This document shows, in pieces, positions 51,132 to 60,445 of a stretch of DNA of 64,000 nt (positions are counted from its first letter, which is position 1; every line of letters starts with the position of its first letter). The position numbers and the translations under genes are program-made. The DNA comes from Alkalihalobacterium elongatum (lineage in GTDB: Bacteria; Bacillota; Bacilli; Bacillales; Bacillaceae_F). The notes beneath the pieces are model-generated. The model ran no database searches and was not told where the DNA came from. It worked only from the letters and a program-made list of their open reading frames with translations. Location of the stretch: NCBI RefSeq assembly GCF_019024285.1, contig NZ_WMKZ01000010.1, positions 1-64,000 on the forward strand, given 5' to 3'.

Positions 51132-52028
51132 TTATTTTCTTTTTTGCTTAATATGTGGGTCTACTGCATCGCGTAAAGCATCACCTAATAGATTAAAACA
51201 AACCGAAACAATCATAAGGGCGATCCCTGGGTAAATAGCTACACCAGGCTGTGTAGTTATATATCTAAAACCATCCTGGATCATGTTCCCCCACGTCGGT
51301 GTAGGAGGTTGAATACCCATTCCTAAAAAGCTTAAAGCAGCTTCTACCATAATAACAGCTGTCATATTTAACGTAGAAACGACGAGTAACGGCCCAATGA
51401 TGTTTGGTAAAATATGAGTTAGCAAGATACGAGTACTATTTGCCCCCATTGAAATCGCTGCTTTTATAAATTCCTTTTCTTTCAACTCTAATGTAGAACC
51501 GCGGGCAATACGGGCACAACTTGGCATTAAGCCGATACTAATAATTAATACTAGTGTCAACATATTTGAGCTTACGGCTACTAACACCATTAGACCTAAT
51601 AATAGTAGTGGAATTGACATAATCGCTTCCATAATACGCATGATAATATCATCAAGCTTTCCACCTTTATATCCTGCAATCATCCCAATAGCAAACCCTA
51701 CTGTACTACTAATTGCTACCGCTGAAAAACCTACAATTAACGAGATTTGAGACCCCATTAAAATCCGGCTAAAAACATCTCTACCATTTGGGTCAGTTCC
51801 TAGCCAATGATCCGCAGAAGGTCCTACCATCCGATTTACTACGTTTTGTGCTAGAGGGTCATGAGGCATTAAAAAAGGAGCTAATAATGCTACAAGACAA
51901 ATAAAGATCAAGATCCATAATGCAATCATTCCAAGTGTATTTTTCTTAAATGCTTCCCATTCAGAAGATTTTCTTTTAACTGGAACTACTTTCTCTTGAT
52001 TTATATCGTTCAATACTGGTTCTGACAT
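51132..52028 (-). CDS. dppC: Peptide ABC transporter permease, DppC-like
   Basis: A 298-residue inner-membrane permease with the DppC/OppC N-terminal segment WEAFKKNTLGMIALWIL and the HWLGTDPNGRDVFSRIL motif. The EAA loop ISMGANSTRILLTHILPNI couples to the ATPases. It is the last of the five dpp genes, 15 bp after dppB. Dipeptides, oligopeptides, nickel complexes or other small solutes are possible substrates. Confidence 0.92.
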   Translation of the reverse strand: MSEPVLNDINQEKVVPVKRKSSEWEAFKKNTLGMIALWILIFICLVALLAPFLMPHDPLAQNVVNRMVGPSADHWLGTDPNGRDVFSRILMGSQISLIVGFSAVAISSTVGFAIGMIAGYKGGKLDDIIMRIMEAIMSIPLLLLGLMVLVAVSSNMLTLVLIISIGLMPSCARIARGSTLELKEKEFIKAAISMGANSTRILLTHILPNIIGPLLVVSTLNMTAVIMVEAALSFLGMGIQPPTPTWGNMIQDGFRYITTQPGVAIYPGIALMIVSVCFNLLGDALRDAVDPHIKQKRK

Positions 52029-52043
52029 CTCTATTCCTCCTTC

Positions 52044-52979
52044 CTACTCTGGGCGAATTTTTGGATTTATGAATGAGTAACTGATATCCACCAGTATATT
52101 TACGAATTGAACGACAAGTGTAAACAAGATTAAACAACCTTGGAGAATAGGAAAGTCACGTGAACTAATCGCATCGATCGCCAATGTACCTAAGCCAGGT
52201 CGACTAAAGATCGTCTCTATCAAAACCGCTCCACTAATGAGTGAAGTAATATATAGTCCAATCACTGTAACTACTGGAATTAAAGAGTTTCGGAGAACAT
52301 GTTTGTAAATAACCATTTTCTCTGGAAGACCTTTCGCTCGTGCCGTACGGATATACTCGCGGTTGATTTCATCTAACATACTAGCTCTTGTAAACCTCAT
52401 CATGACCGCTGCTAAAATTAGACCAATTGTTAAAGATGGGAGCAGTAAATGATAGATACTTCCCCAAAACCCTTCTCCTAATCCCATCGATGGGAAAATA
52501 GGTATTCGTAAAGAGAAAATGATAATCATAATAATCCCAAATAGGAACGGTGGAGCCGAAATACCAATTAACGAAACAAGTCTGATGGACGAATCTATTT
52601 TTGTACTTTGTTTTCTAGCAGCTAAAATTCCAAGCGGGATACCAATAACACAACCAATGATGATACTAAAAATAGCTAACTCTAAGGTGTTAGGGAAATT
52701 GGTTAATAACTGGCCTGTTACCGATTTTCCAGACATCGCCGATACTCCAAAATCGCCCTGTACAGTATCTTTAAGGAACATCAAATATTGTTGCCAAAGT
52801 GGTAGGTTCAAACCCATTTGTTCCCGTAAAGCATTTAATGCTTGCTCACTTGCTTCTGGTCCTAAAATTTGCACCGCAGGATCTCCTGGGAGTATTCGAA
52901 GGCCAAAAAATATTAACGATATCGTGATAAAAATGGTTGGAATGGCCAAAAGGATACGGCGAATAATATATTTAAACAA
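52044..52979 (-). CDS. dppB: Peptide ABC transporter permease, DppB-like
   Basis: A 311-residue permease. The DppB/OppB features are clear: MFKYIIRRILLAIPT at the start, LPGDPA, LREQMGLNLPLWQQYLMFL, and the EAA loop IRTARAKGLPEKMVIYKHVLRNS. With DppC it forms the channel. It follows dppA after an 82-bp spacer that contains a GC-rich hairpin. Confidence 0.92.
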   Translation of the reverse strand: MFKYIIRRILLAIPTIFITISLIFFGLRILPGDPAVQILGPEASEQALNALREQMGLNLPLWQQYLMFLKDTVQGDFGVSAMSGKSVTGQLLTNFPNTLELAIFSIIIGCVIGIPLGILAARKQSTKIDSSIRLVSLIGISAPPFLFGIIMIIIFSLRIPIFPSMGLGEGFWGSIYHLLLPSLTIGLILAAVMMRFTRASMLDEINREYIRTARAKGLPEKMVIYKHVLRNSLIPVVTVIGLYITSLISGAVLIETIFSRPGLGTLAIDAISSRDFPILQGCLILFTLVVQFVNILVDISYSFINPKIRPE

Positions 52980-53026
52980 TACCCAGCTCTCCTTTCTTAC
53001 TTATAATAGTAGAAATAATAGGAAAG

Positions 53027-53043
53027 AGGGGGGAGCCCCCCCT
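53027..53043. other. GC-only hairpin between dppA and dppB
   Basis: GGGGGG-AG-CCCCCC forms a very stable small hairpin in an AT-rich background. Such hairpins after the binding-protein gene usually stabilise its mRNA or partially terminate, giving more binding protein than permease. Confidence 0.7.
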
Positions 53044-53061
53044 TCATTGATCCTCGCTCTA

Positions 53062-54663
53062 TTACTTAATATCTGTTGTTTCATAAATAGGCGCTACATA
53101 AAGTGGAGTAGCTTTTAATTCATAGCCTAAATCAACATTATTTCGCCAAGCATTGACTTGAACGGTTTCAAGTAATGGAACATTTACATAATCGGCAAGT
53201 ATTTCTTCTTGAATCTGTTTCATTAACTCTAATGATTTGCCCTCATCCAGTTCTCGCTCTGCTTGTTCTATTAAGGAGTCCGATTTGTTGTAATGCGTAA
53301 AGTTTCCAGCTCCTTCAGAATGGTACGAACTAAATAACTGAACCGATCCATGAAGTGCTTGAAGTCCAATCGTTAACGTTACCGCACTTTGGTCTCCATA
53401 TAAGGCAGTAATCCACGTTGGTGTATCAACAGTTTGGAATGGCATTTCAATACCAACTTGTCTTAATTGTTCTACGATATAGTTGTTAACAGGAACATAA
53501 GCTGGAATATTAGGTCCTAATGATTCTGGAAGCTTAAGCCCATTCGGGTAACCCGCCTCAGCTAATAATTGTTTTGACTTTTCTGGGTTATATTCATACG
53601 CTCCAATGTCGGAATGACCAAAAACATTATTAGTAAGTACGGATGTCATTGGTTTTGCAATTCCTTCCCCAAGGGATGCTACTAAATCATTTGGGTTCAT
53701 TGCATGAGCAATAGCCTGACGGACACGAATATCATTTAATGGTTCAATCGTTGTATTTAGGTGAATAGACCACACCATCGGAAGGCCTGAAGTTTCAACA
53801 GTTAGATCTTGGTTTTTGCTTCTTTGATCAAACCACATTCCATCGGGTTCACCATAGGAGAAGTCAATATCTCCTCTATCCATCGCCACTTCACGGGCTG
53901 CAAGGTCTCTCATAATATATCTTTCAACTCGATCAATTTTTGGCTCGCCACGGAAGTAGTCTGAGTTTTTCACTAAAATCGCACTTTCTCCTGGTGTGTA
54001 AGATTCAAGTACAAAAGGACCCGTACCAATCAATTTATCCGCATCTTCTCCTCCAGCTTCAATGGCATCTTTATTAACAATGGCACCACCGCTTACACCA
54101 CCAGCAACTAGACTAAGAATAAAACTTGGGTTCGGTTCTTTTAAAGTAATTGTGACTGTATACGTATCAGTTGCTTCAACACTATCTACAAATTTAAAAG
54201 AAGAAGCTCGTGGAGATCCTACTTCTGGGTCCATAACCCTTTCAAGTGACCATTTGACATCCTCTGAAGTCAACTCACCATAACCTTTATGCCATTGAAC
54301 TCCTTCACGTAAATGGAATGTCCAAACTAAGCCGTCCTCACTAACATCCCAACTTTCGGCTAAATCTCCCTCTATCGTTTCAAAGTCAGCAGTTCCTGGT
54401 TTATACCTTAAAAGACCATTGAAAATCGGTTGAATAATCTCAAGCTCCGCATGTGTACTTGAAAAGTGTGGATCTAAATTACCAGGTGCAGCTGTCATTG
54501 ACACCCTTAACACTTTCTCCCCTGAACTTTCTTCAGTAGTTGAGGTATCCGTCGAATCATTACTTGGAGAAGTCTCAGTTTGAGTAGTTGTACATGCTGC
54601 AAGTATAAAAATTAAACTGAAGCATAATACAAGTAACTTGTTTAACCCTTTTGTTTTTTTCAT
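53062..54663 (-). CDS. dppA: Peptide ABC transporter substrate-binding lipoprotein, DppA-like
   Basis: A 533-residue family 5 solute-binding protein with lipobox LAACTT (cysteine 23) and a Ser/Thr/Glu-rich linker. Family motifs are LRVSMTAAPGNLDPHFSST, DGLVWTFHLREGVQWHKG, GTGPFVL and ALYGDQSA. It is tethered to the outside of the cell and delivers ligand to DppBC. The gene lies between the ATPases and permeases and is followed by the stabilising hairpin. The ligand is not predictable; proteins of this family also bind non-peptide compounds. Confidence 0.92.
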   Translation of the reverse strand: MKKTKGLNKLLVLCFSLIFILAACTTTQTETSPSNDSTDTSTTEESSGEKVLRVSMTAAPGNLDPHFSSTHAELEIIQPIFNGLLRYKPGTADFETIEGDLAESWDVSEDGLVWTFHLREGVQWHKGYGELTSEDVKWSLERVMDPEVGSPRASSFKFVDSVEATDTYTVTITLKEPNPSFILSLVAGGVSGGAIVNKDAIEAGGEDADKLIGTGPFVLESYTPGESAILVKNSDYFRGEPKIDRVERYIMRDLAAREVAMDRGDIDFSYGEPDGMWFDQRSKNQDLTVETSGLPMVWSIHLNTTIEPLNDIRVRQAIAHAMNPNDLVASLGEGIAKPMTSVLTNNVFGHSDIGAYEYNPEKSKQLLAEAGYPNGLKLPESLGPNIPAYVPVNNYIVEQLRQVGIEMPFQTVDTPTWITALYGDQSAVTLTIGLQALHGSVQLFSSYHSEGAGNFTHYNKSDSLIEQAERELDEGKSLELMKQIQEEILADYVNVPLLETVQVNAWRNNVDLGYELKATPLYVAPIYETTDIK

Positions 54664-54838
54664 TTTAAAGCCCCCTTATATTGTTAATTTTCTTAAAAAT
54701 CATAGAATACTAGCTTCCGAATTAGAGTTATGATTTCTATTACGCTTGAAAATCTCTTCATGATGCTTGAACTGTTAACTCTTTGGCAAGACCTAATATG
54801 AAAGTCAAACAAAGTTAATAGTTTATAGCTGAAGACTT

Positions 54839-55864
54839 TTAAGTTAATAAGTGACAAGCAGCCTGATGTCCTTCGCTAACTTTTTTCATCACAGGATAAG
54901 AAGCTTCACATGCATCGACTTTATAGGGACAACGTGTATGAAAATGACAACCCTTTGGCGGATTTTTTGGACTCGGCGGATCTCCCTTAAGAATTATTCG
55001 ATTTTTCGACTTTTTTAACTTTGGATCTGCTATTGGAACAGAAGATAATAGGGCTTGAGTATATGGATGTTGCGGGTTAGAAAAGATTTTTTCTCTTGTT
55101 CCTTGTTCAACTATTTTTCCTAAATACATGACTGCTACTCGATCACTTATATGTTCAACGACACTTAAATCATGGGAAATAAAAATGTACGTTAAGTTTA
55201 ATTTTTCTTGTAGCTCTTCAAATAAATTTAATATTTGAGATTGAATGGATACATCTAATGCAGAAACGGGTTCATCACAAATTATTAATTCTGGGTTCAG
55301 TGCTAGTGCCCGAGCGATACCAATTCGTTGCTTTTGTCCACCTGATAGTTCGTGGGGATATCTGTTAAGATGGTGCTCCCCTAAACCGACCAAGCTAATG
55401 AGTGATCTCACTCTGTCTTCTATTTCTGACTTGGAACCCATACGATTAATTACTAATGGCTCACTAATAATTCTTTTAATCGTATGTTTTGGATTTAAGG
55501 AACTATATGGGTCTTGGAAGATGACTTGCATTTGTCGCCGTAGCTCTTTAATTTCTTTATTTTTACTGTTTTTAAACGTCTTACCGTTAAAGTATATTTC
55601 ACCAGAAGTAGGGCTAATTAAGTGATTTAGGCACATCCCAGTGGTACTTTTTCCGCAACCAGATTCTCCTACAATGCTAAATGTTTCACCTTTTTTGACT
55701 TCGAAGTTTACCCCGTCCACTGCTTTAATGGTTTTTGTCGCACCACCAAAAAAACCATTTTTTACGGGATAATACTTTTTTAAGCCCTTTACGACTAATA
55801 ATTGATTTTCATCGACTTTATCTGAAGCCATCATTCCTTTTTTGTCTATAGTTTGTTCCAACAA
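54839..55864 (-). CDS. dppF: Peptide ABC transporter ATPase, DppF-like
   Basis: A 341-residue ATPase with Walker [10 protein letters not shown], signature LSGGQKQRIGIARAL, Walker B LIICDEP and the family C-terminal cysteine-containing motif KGCHFHTRCPYKVDACEA. The start is TTG after AGGAGGG, overlapping the end of the dppD gene by 19 bp. The motif [14 protein letters not shown] is typical of OppF/DppF. Confidence 0.92.
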   Translation of the reverse strand: MLEQTIDKKGMMASDKVDENQLLVVKGLKKYYPVKNGFFGGATKTIKAVDGVNFEVKKGETFSIVGESGCGKSTTGMCLNHLISPTSGEIYFNGKTFKNSKNKEIKELRRQMQVIFQDPYSSLNPKHTIKRIISEPLVINRMGSKSEIEDRVRSLISLVGLGEHHLNRYPHELSGGQKQRIGIARALALNPELIICDEPVSALDVSIQSQILNLFEELQEKLNLTYIFISHDLSVVEHISDRVAVMYLGKIVEQGTREKIFSNPQHPYTQALLSSVPIADPKLKKSKNRIILKGDPPSPKNPPKGCHFHTRCPYKVDACEASYPVMKKVSEGHQAACHLLT

Positions 55865-56808
55865 CGAACCCTCCTTTCCTTTCCAATCTCTTCAAGTACA
55901 GGTGGTTCTTCTCGGCAAATGTTCGTCACAAATTCACATCGTGGAGCAAAACGACAGCCATTTGGCATATTATCAATATCTGGTACAGAACCAGGAATAA
56001 CATGGAGCTTCTCTTTCCTATCCCCTAATCTCGGCGCAGATAACATCAAACCTCTCGTATACGGATGATGCGGTGAATCGAATATCTCCTCTACACTTCC
56101 TTCTTCAATCACCTGTCCAGCATACATAACAACTGCCCGATGGCACGTTTCAGCAACAACTCCAAGATCGTGTGTAATCATGATGATTGTCATTTTCTCT
56201 ATTTCTTGTATTTCGTTTAAGAGATCTAAAATTTGAGCTTGAATTGTAACATCCAAAGCTGTTGTTGGTTCATCAGCAATGAGTATTTTGGGATTACAAG
56301 CTAATGCCATCGCTATCATTACACGTTGTCGCATTCCTCCAGACAACTGATGCGGATATACATCTAATTTTTCTTCAGGGTCAGGAATTCGTACTTTTTT
56401 AAGTACTTCAATGGAGTGTTCTTTAATCTCTTGTACTGTATAATTCGAATGATATTTGTACACCTCTGCTAGTTGATTGCCAATGGTGAAAGAAGGGTTT
56501 AGTGATGTCATTGGCTCCTGAAAAATCATAGAAATGTCTTTACCACGGATGCTGTTCATTTCCCGAGTCGATAATCTCGTTAAATCCTGTTCGTCAAACT
56601 GAATGTGACCAGATCCAACTTCTATATTTGGAGGAAGCAATCCCATGATCGATAATGCCGTCATACTTTTTCCACAACCGCTTTCTCCTACAACTGCTAA
56701 AGATTCTCCATGCTTTACTTTAAAACTTACATTTTCTAAAATAGCTGTAAACTTATCCTTACTCCCTCGACCTACTCGCAGATCTTGGACTTCCAGTACA
56801 GTTCCCAC
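55846..56808 (-). CDS. dppD: Peptide ABC transporter ATPase, DppD-like
   Basis: A 320-residue ATPase, partner of DppF. Walker [10 protein letters not shown], signature [15 protein letters not shown], Walker [12 protein letters not shown], and the C-terminal [16 protein letters not shown] motif are intact. The start is GTG with AGGAGGGG upstream. It is the first gene of the second sigma-54 operon, whose promoter lies 243 bp upstream. Confidence 0.92.
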   Translation of the reverse strand: MGTVLEVQDLRVGRGSKDKFTAILENVSFKVKHGESLAVVGESGCGKSMTALSIMGLLPPNIEVGSGHIQFDEQDLTRLSTREMNSIRGKDISMIFQEPMTSLNPSFTIGNQLAEVYKYHSNYTVQEIKEHSIEVLKKVRIPDPEEKLDVYPHQLSGGMRQRVMIAMALACNPKILIADEPTTALDVTIQAQILDLLNEIQEIEKMTIIMITHDLGVVAETCHRAVVMYAGQVIEEGSVEEIFDSPHHPYTRGLMLSAPRLGDRKEKLHVIPGSVPDIDNMPNGCRFAPRCEFVTNICREEPPVLEEIGKERRVRCWNKL

Positions 56809-57050
56809 AATATCCCCTCCTTTTTTTAAAGTTTAGATCTTTTCGTTTGATAACAGTTCAACGTACTAAAGTAAATGGTCACCTTTTTTATGTTTAAGCA
56901 CCTCCTTCATCAAACTGTTTTGTATGCGCTTTCATTACTGTGGCTATAAATAGATATAGACCTAGATATAATTATTTAAATTATTATTGAGCTAGGGTTG
57001 AAAATTATTTTATAAAGGTAGATCGATTAAATATTTCTTACTAGTACTAT

Positions 57051-57066
57051 TGCAATATCCATGCCA
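57051..57066 (-). promoter_or_regulatory. Sigma-54 promoter of the dpp operon
   Basis: TGGCATGGATATTGCA on the minus strand: GG and GC are 12 bp apart, matching TGGCAC-N5-TTGC. It differs by one base from the site at 61754. Confidence 0.82.
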
Positions 57067-57128
57067 AACCAAGATTAGTAGTTTCAGTAAGCTTTTTTTA
57101 AGATTTTTTATACTTTTTTATTTTGTAT

Positions 57129-57151
57129 AAGAATTTTATTGCAATTCTTCT
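57129..57151 (-). promoter_or_regulatory. Likely AcoR upstream activator site of the dpp operon
   Basis: AAGAATTTTATTGCAA followed by TTCTTCTT, an imperfect inverted repeat 78 bp upstream of the sigma-54 promoter. It matches the element at 61831 closely and that at 49521 more loosely. Confidence 0.6.
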
Positions 57152-57175
57152 TATTTTTGAAAATACAATGGGACA

Positions 57176-57221
57176 AAAAGAAAAAGTCGAAATCAAGTAT
57201 TGCACCTGACTTACGACTTTT
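57176..57221 (-). terminator. Terminator of the bdh-acoAB-SDR operon
   Basis: AAAAGTCG (57182-57189) pairs with CGACTTTT (57214-57221), with inner AAGT/ACTT; the minus strand continues with T residues. Confidence 0.75.
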
Positions 57222-57261
57222 ATAGGTCTATCAAATATGAATCTAAGAGGTTTACAATATG

Positions 57262-58029
57262 TTATACGGCACTCCATCCACCATCAACTGGCATTATTAA
57301 TCCTGTGATATAACTAGAATCATCGGATGCTAAAAATAAAGCTGCCGTAGCAATTTCTTCTGGTTTTCCAACCCTTCCTAATGGTCCAGCTGCAAAATTT
57401 TTAGCTACCGTTGCATCCTCTAATACTTCCGCAATCATTGGTGTATCTATGGCACCTGGACAAATACAATTAACACGAATATTGTGTTTACCATTATCGA
57501 CAGCCATAACTCTAGTTAATGCAACTACTCCACCTTTTGCTGCGGTGTAAGCATCTGCTCCAGTTACACCGATTAAACCATTCATAGAGGAATTATTAAT
57601 GATATTTCCCCCTTTTTGCTTGATCATGATTGGCAAAATATGTTTACACATTAAGTATGCCCCATTAAGGTTAATTCCGATTATACTATTCCAATCTTCT
57701 AGCGGTGTATCTTGTACCTGAGCCATTTTGTATTTAGATCGTGCGGAAAATCCGACTGAAGCATTGTTAAATAAAATATCAATTTTTCCATATGTGTCCA
57801 TAACTTGTTGAACAACATTAATGACATCTTCTTCTTTTGAAATGTCAGTTTTTATAAATAAAGCTTCATGGCCATCTTGTATAATCTCTTGCTCTACACT
57901 TTTCCCATTTTCTTCATTCCACTCTACGATAACAACTTTAGCGCCTTCGTTTGCAAATAATTTTGCAGAAGCTTTTCCTTGACCACTTCCAGCACCAGTA
58001 ATTATAGCAACTCTGTCTTTTAATTTCAT
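57262..58029 (-). CDS. Short-chain dehydrogenase/reductase
   Basis: A 255-residue classical SDR: TGAGSGQG cofactor loop (residues 11-18), NNAS, catalytic Ser in NNSSMNGLIG and YTAAK (Tyr-x3-Lys), and the C-terminal ITGLIMPVDGG. It is the last gene of the first sigma-54 operon, 105 bp after acoB. Given the neighbours it may interconvert a hydroxyketone and a diketone or diol, like acetoin reductase. A decayed copy of its 5' end lies at 60318-60438. Confidence 0.87.
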   Translation of the reverse strand: MKLKDRVAIITGAGSGQGKASAKLFANEGAKVVIVEWNEENGKSVEQEIIQDGHEALFIKTDISKEEDVINVVQQVMDTYGKIDILFNNASVGFSARSKYKMAQVQDTPLEDWNSIIGINLNGAYLMCKHILPIMIKQKGGNIINNSSMNGLIGVTGADAYTAAKGGVVALTRVMAVDNGKHNIRVNCICPGAIDTPMIAEVLEDATVAKNFAAGPLGRVGKPEEIATAALFLASDDSSYITGLIMPVDGGWSAV

Positions 58030-58133
58030 AAAATACCTCCATCTTTACTTATAGACCAATATTGATTTTCCAATATACTTGGCGTGAAATACAAAACCAT
58101 TTAGTAAATGCCATTTACTATTCAAAATAAATT

Positions 58134-59111
58134 CTAGTATTCCATTAATTCTTTAACTGTCTCGATGATTTGTTCTTCACTTGGACGGTAAAATTGTTCT
58201 AAATGAATATTTTGGGCAATTGGAACATCAGGACTACCAATTCTGCGGAAAGGAGCTTGTAAATCAAATAATGCTTCTTCTCCAATAATCCCCGTAATTT
58301 CTGCTCCCATTCCTCCTGTTTTAGGCTCTTCATGGACAACAATTACCCGTCCTGTTTTTCTTACAGAACCTAAAATTGTTTCTTTATCAAGTGGAGCTAA
58401 TGTTCTCGGGTCCACTACTTCTACGTCTATCCCTTCTTTTTCTAATTCTTTTGCTGCGTTTAGTGCAGTATGAACTTGAAGGGCTGTAGCAATAATTGTG
58501 ACATCTGTTCCTTCACGTTTAATATCTGCTTTTCCTAAAGGAATGAAATATTCTTCATCAGGTACTTCACCTTTCATGTCATATAACATCTTATGTTCAA
58601 AGAATAGCACTGGGTTATTATCTCGAATCGCTGTTTTTAACAGCCCTTTTGCTTCATATGGAGTAGATGGTATTGCAATGTATAAACCAGGTGCATGCAT
58701 AAACAAAGCTTGTGGACTTTGAGAATGTTCTGGTCCTGCTCCTCCAGCTATTCCAATAGGTAATCTTAATGTAACAGGCACCTGCATGGTACCACCGTGC
58801 ATCCATTTCCATTTACCTAGCTTATTATAGATTTCATCAAATGCTACGCCGACAAAGTCTCCAAATTGAAGTTCAGGTACAGGGCGAAGTCCAGAAAGTG
58901 CTAGACCTAAAGCTGCTCCTACAATAGTTGATTCCGTAATAGGAGTATCAAATACTCTTACTCCTCCAAATTCTTCATATAATCCTTTTGTCATACTAAA
59001 TGCTCCACCAAATTTAGCAACATCTTCTCCAAACACAACCATTGACTCGTCATGTGCCATTTCTTCCTGCATTGCATCTATAATTGCTTGACGCATCGTA
59101 ATTTTAGTCAT
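58134..59111 (-). CDS. acoB: Acetoin dehydrogenase-type E1 component, beta subunit
   Basis: A 325-residue transketolase-like subunit. The catalytic glutamate lies in DTPITESTIVGAALGLAL, and the pyrimidine-binding region includes GPEHSQSP and the tail FYRPSEEQIIETV. With AcoA it forms the thiamin-diphosphate enzyme that cleaves its substrate and passes the acyl unit to the E2 lipoyl group. It starts 18 bp after acoA and follows its reading direction. Confidence 0.92.
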   Translation of the reverse strand: MTKITMRQAIIDAMQEEMAHDESMVVFGEDVAKFGGAFSMTKGLYEEFGGVRVFDTPITESTIVGAALGLALSGLRPVPELQFGDFVGVAFDEIYNKLGKWKWMHGGTMQVPVTLRLPIGIAGGAGPEHSQSPQALFMHAPGLYIAIPSTPYEAKGLLKTAIRDNNPVLFFEHKMLYDMKGEVPDEEYFIPLGKADIKREGTDVTIIATALQVHTALNAAKELEKEGIDVEVVDPRTLAPLDKETILGSVRKTGRVIVVHEEPKTGGMGAEITGIIGEEALFDLQAPFRRIGSPDVPIAQNIHLEQFYRPSEEQIIETVKELMEY

Positions 59112-59128
59112 AGAAAATTTTCCCCCTC

Positions 59129-60130
59129 TTATGAAAATAGTCCTTCATAAATTCTTTCACGTCCTGGTACAGGTTCTGATGCTGCTAAATCAATCGCTTC
59201 AAGTATTTCATTTTGAATGTCATTTTCCATTTTTTCGATTTCGCTTTCGTTCATAATTCCTGCTTGTGATAAATCACGTTTGAAGTTATTAATCGGATCA
59301 CGCTCTTCTTTCCAATATTTTAATTCTTCAGGATTAACGTAATCATACGGATCACCTTCATAATGTCCTCTATGACGGAACGTTTCTGCTTCAATAAACG
59401 TTGGACCTTCTCCTCTTCTTGCCCTTTCCACAGCTTCCTTTGTAATTTCATGCATTAGAAGCACATCATTTCCATCAACAACATAATTAGGAATACCATA
59501 ACCGTAAGCCCAATCAGCAATATGTTCTCTGATTCCGTGTGTTTCTTTATAATGGCTAGAAATTGCATACTGGTTATTTTCGCATATATAAACAATTGGT
59601 AATTTGTAAATACTTGCCCAATTTAATGACCCATGAAGCGGTTCTCTTGAGGCTGCTCCATCTCCAAAATAACAAACGCTAACATCATCTGTTTTCTTTA
59701 CTTTGGATGCATATCCTGTACCAACTACAATATTAAACTGTGAACCTATTGTTCCACACTGTCCTAAAACACCTTTAGAGGGGTCTGCGCTATGAACGAT
59801 ACCGGCACCAAGACCTCTTGTGGTTCCATGTGTTGTTCCTAGAAAGTCTCCGTATAGTCTTGAAAGTGGAACTCCTTTAGCGATTTTTTGATTACATCCT
59901 CTATGATTGTAAAAAATGACATCACTATCACGTAACATATTAATAGAGCCTGCTGATAGACCTTCAGAGCCGATCCCAGAATGATAAAAACCTGATACTT
60001 TACCTTCTTGCATTAAACGAATTAAGTTTTCATCAAATAACCTAATTTTTACCATGGTTTTTAACAAATTAACTAAAAATCCTTTATCATAGCTTTTAAT
60101 ATTTATTTCTTTTTTATAAATTTCAGCCAT
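59129..60130 (-). CDS. acoA: Acetoin dehydrogenase-type E1 component, alpha subunit
   Basis: A 333-residue thiamin-diphosphate subunit. The GDG..NN cofactor motif is GDGAASREPLHG through ICENNQYA. RHRGHYEGDPYDYV fits acetoin dehydrogenase AcoA (RHRGHFEGD) better than pyruvate dehydrogenase. The stretch SREPLHG is unusual, because most relatives have an FHE-type segment. The ATG at 60130 and a TTG at 60136 are both possible starts near AGGAGAG. It could still be a different 2-oxo acid or hydroxyketone dehydrogenase. Confidence 0.87.
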   Translation of the reverse strand: MAEIYKKEINIKSYDKGFLVNLLKTMVKIRLFDENLIRLMQEGKVSGFYHSGIGSEGLSAGSINMLRDSDVIFYNHRGCNQKIAKGVPLSRLYGDFLGTTHGTTRGLGAGIVHSADPSKGVLGQCGTIGSQFNIVVGTGYASKVKKTDDVSVCYFGDGAASREPLHGSLNWASIYKLPIVYICENNQYAISSHYKETHGIREHIADWAYGYGIPNYVVDGNDVLLMHEITKEAVERARRGEGPTFIEAETFRHRGHYEGDPYDYVNPEELKYWKEERDPINNFKRDLSQAGIMNESEIEKMENDIQNEILEAIDLAASEPVPGRERIYEGLFS

Positions 60131-60250
60131 TTTCAAATCACTCTCCTAATAAGGTTATAAAATCAAGAAATACATTCGGAATAATCTGAATATTATTGGG
60201 GTGGGTATACATTATTGATTGACACTTTTAGCTGCAAAAAAACATATTTC

Positions 60251-60266
60251 CGATAATTTGATGCCA
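60251..60266 (-). other. Sigma-54-like half site before acoA
   Basis: TGGCATCAAATTATCG has a good -24 element, but TC instead of GC at -12, and no upstream element at +78. It is probably non-functional or decayed; acoA is more likely read through from the promoter at 61754. Confidence 0.3.
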
Positions 60267-60317
60267 ACACTCTAGTAAAATAATTGTTCCTCCCTTCGAG
60301 CAGTATAAGCGTCACAA

Positions 60318-60438
60318 CATGTTACTCCTTTAGCTCCTTCGTTTGCAAATAACTTCGCGGCGCTTTCTCCTGACCACTTCCTGATCTAGTAATAATGGCA
60401 ATGAATTTTTTCTTATATTTGTGTGTGATTTCCTCCAT
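60318..60438 (-). pseudogene. Decayed 5' fragment of a short-chain dehydrogenase
   Basis: After a GGAGG-like site, an ATG-started frame reads KKKFIAIITRSGSGQEKA. A one-base shift later it continues as AAKLFANEGAKG. This parallels the first 35 residues of the intact SDR at 57262-58029 (AIITGAGSGQGKASAKLFANEGAK). It then breaks off. This is a truncated, frameshifted SDR copy left between bdh and acoA, suggesting a gene duplication or exchange in the operon. Confidence 0.8.
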
Positions 60439-60445
60439 TTGCAAC

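Noticed and set aside
60251-60266. Fourth sigma-54 promoter before acoA
   Set aside because: The -12 element has TC instead of GC and no upstream element is present at the expected distance.
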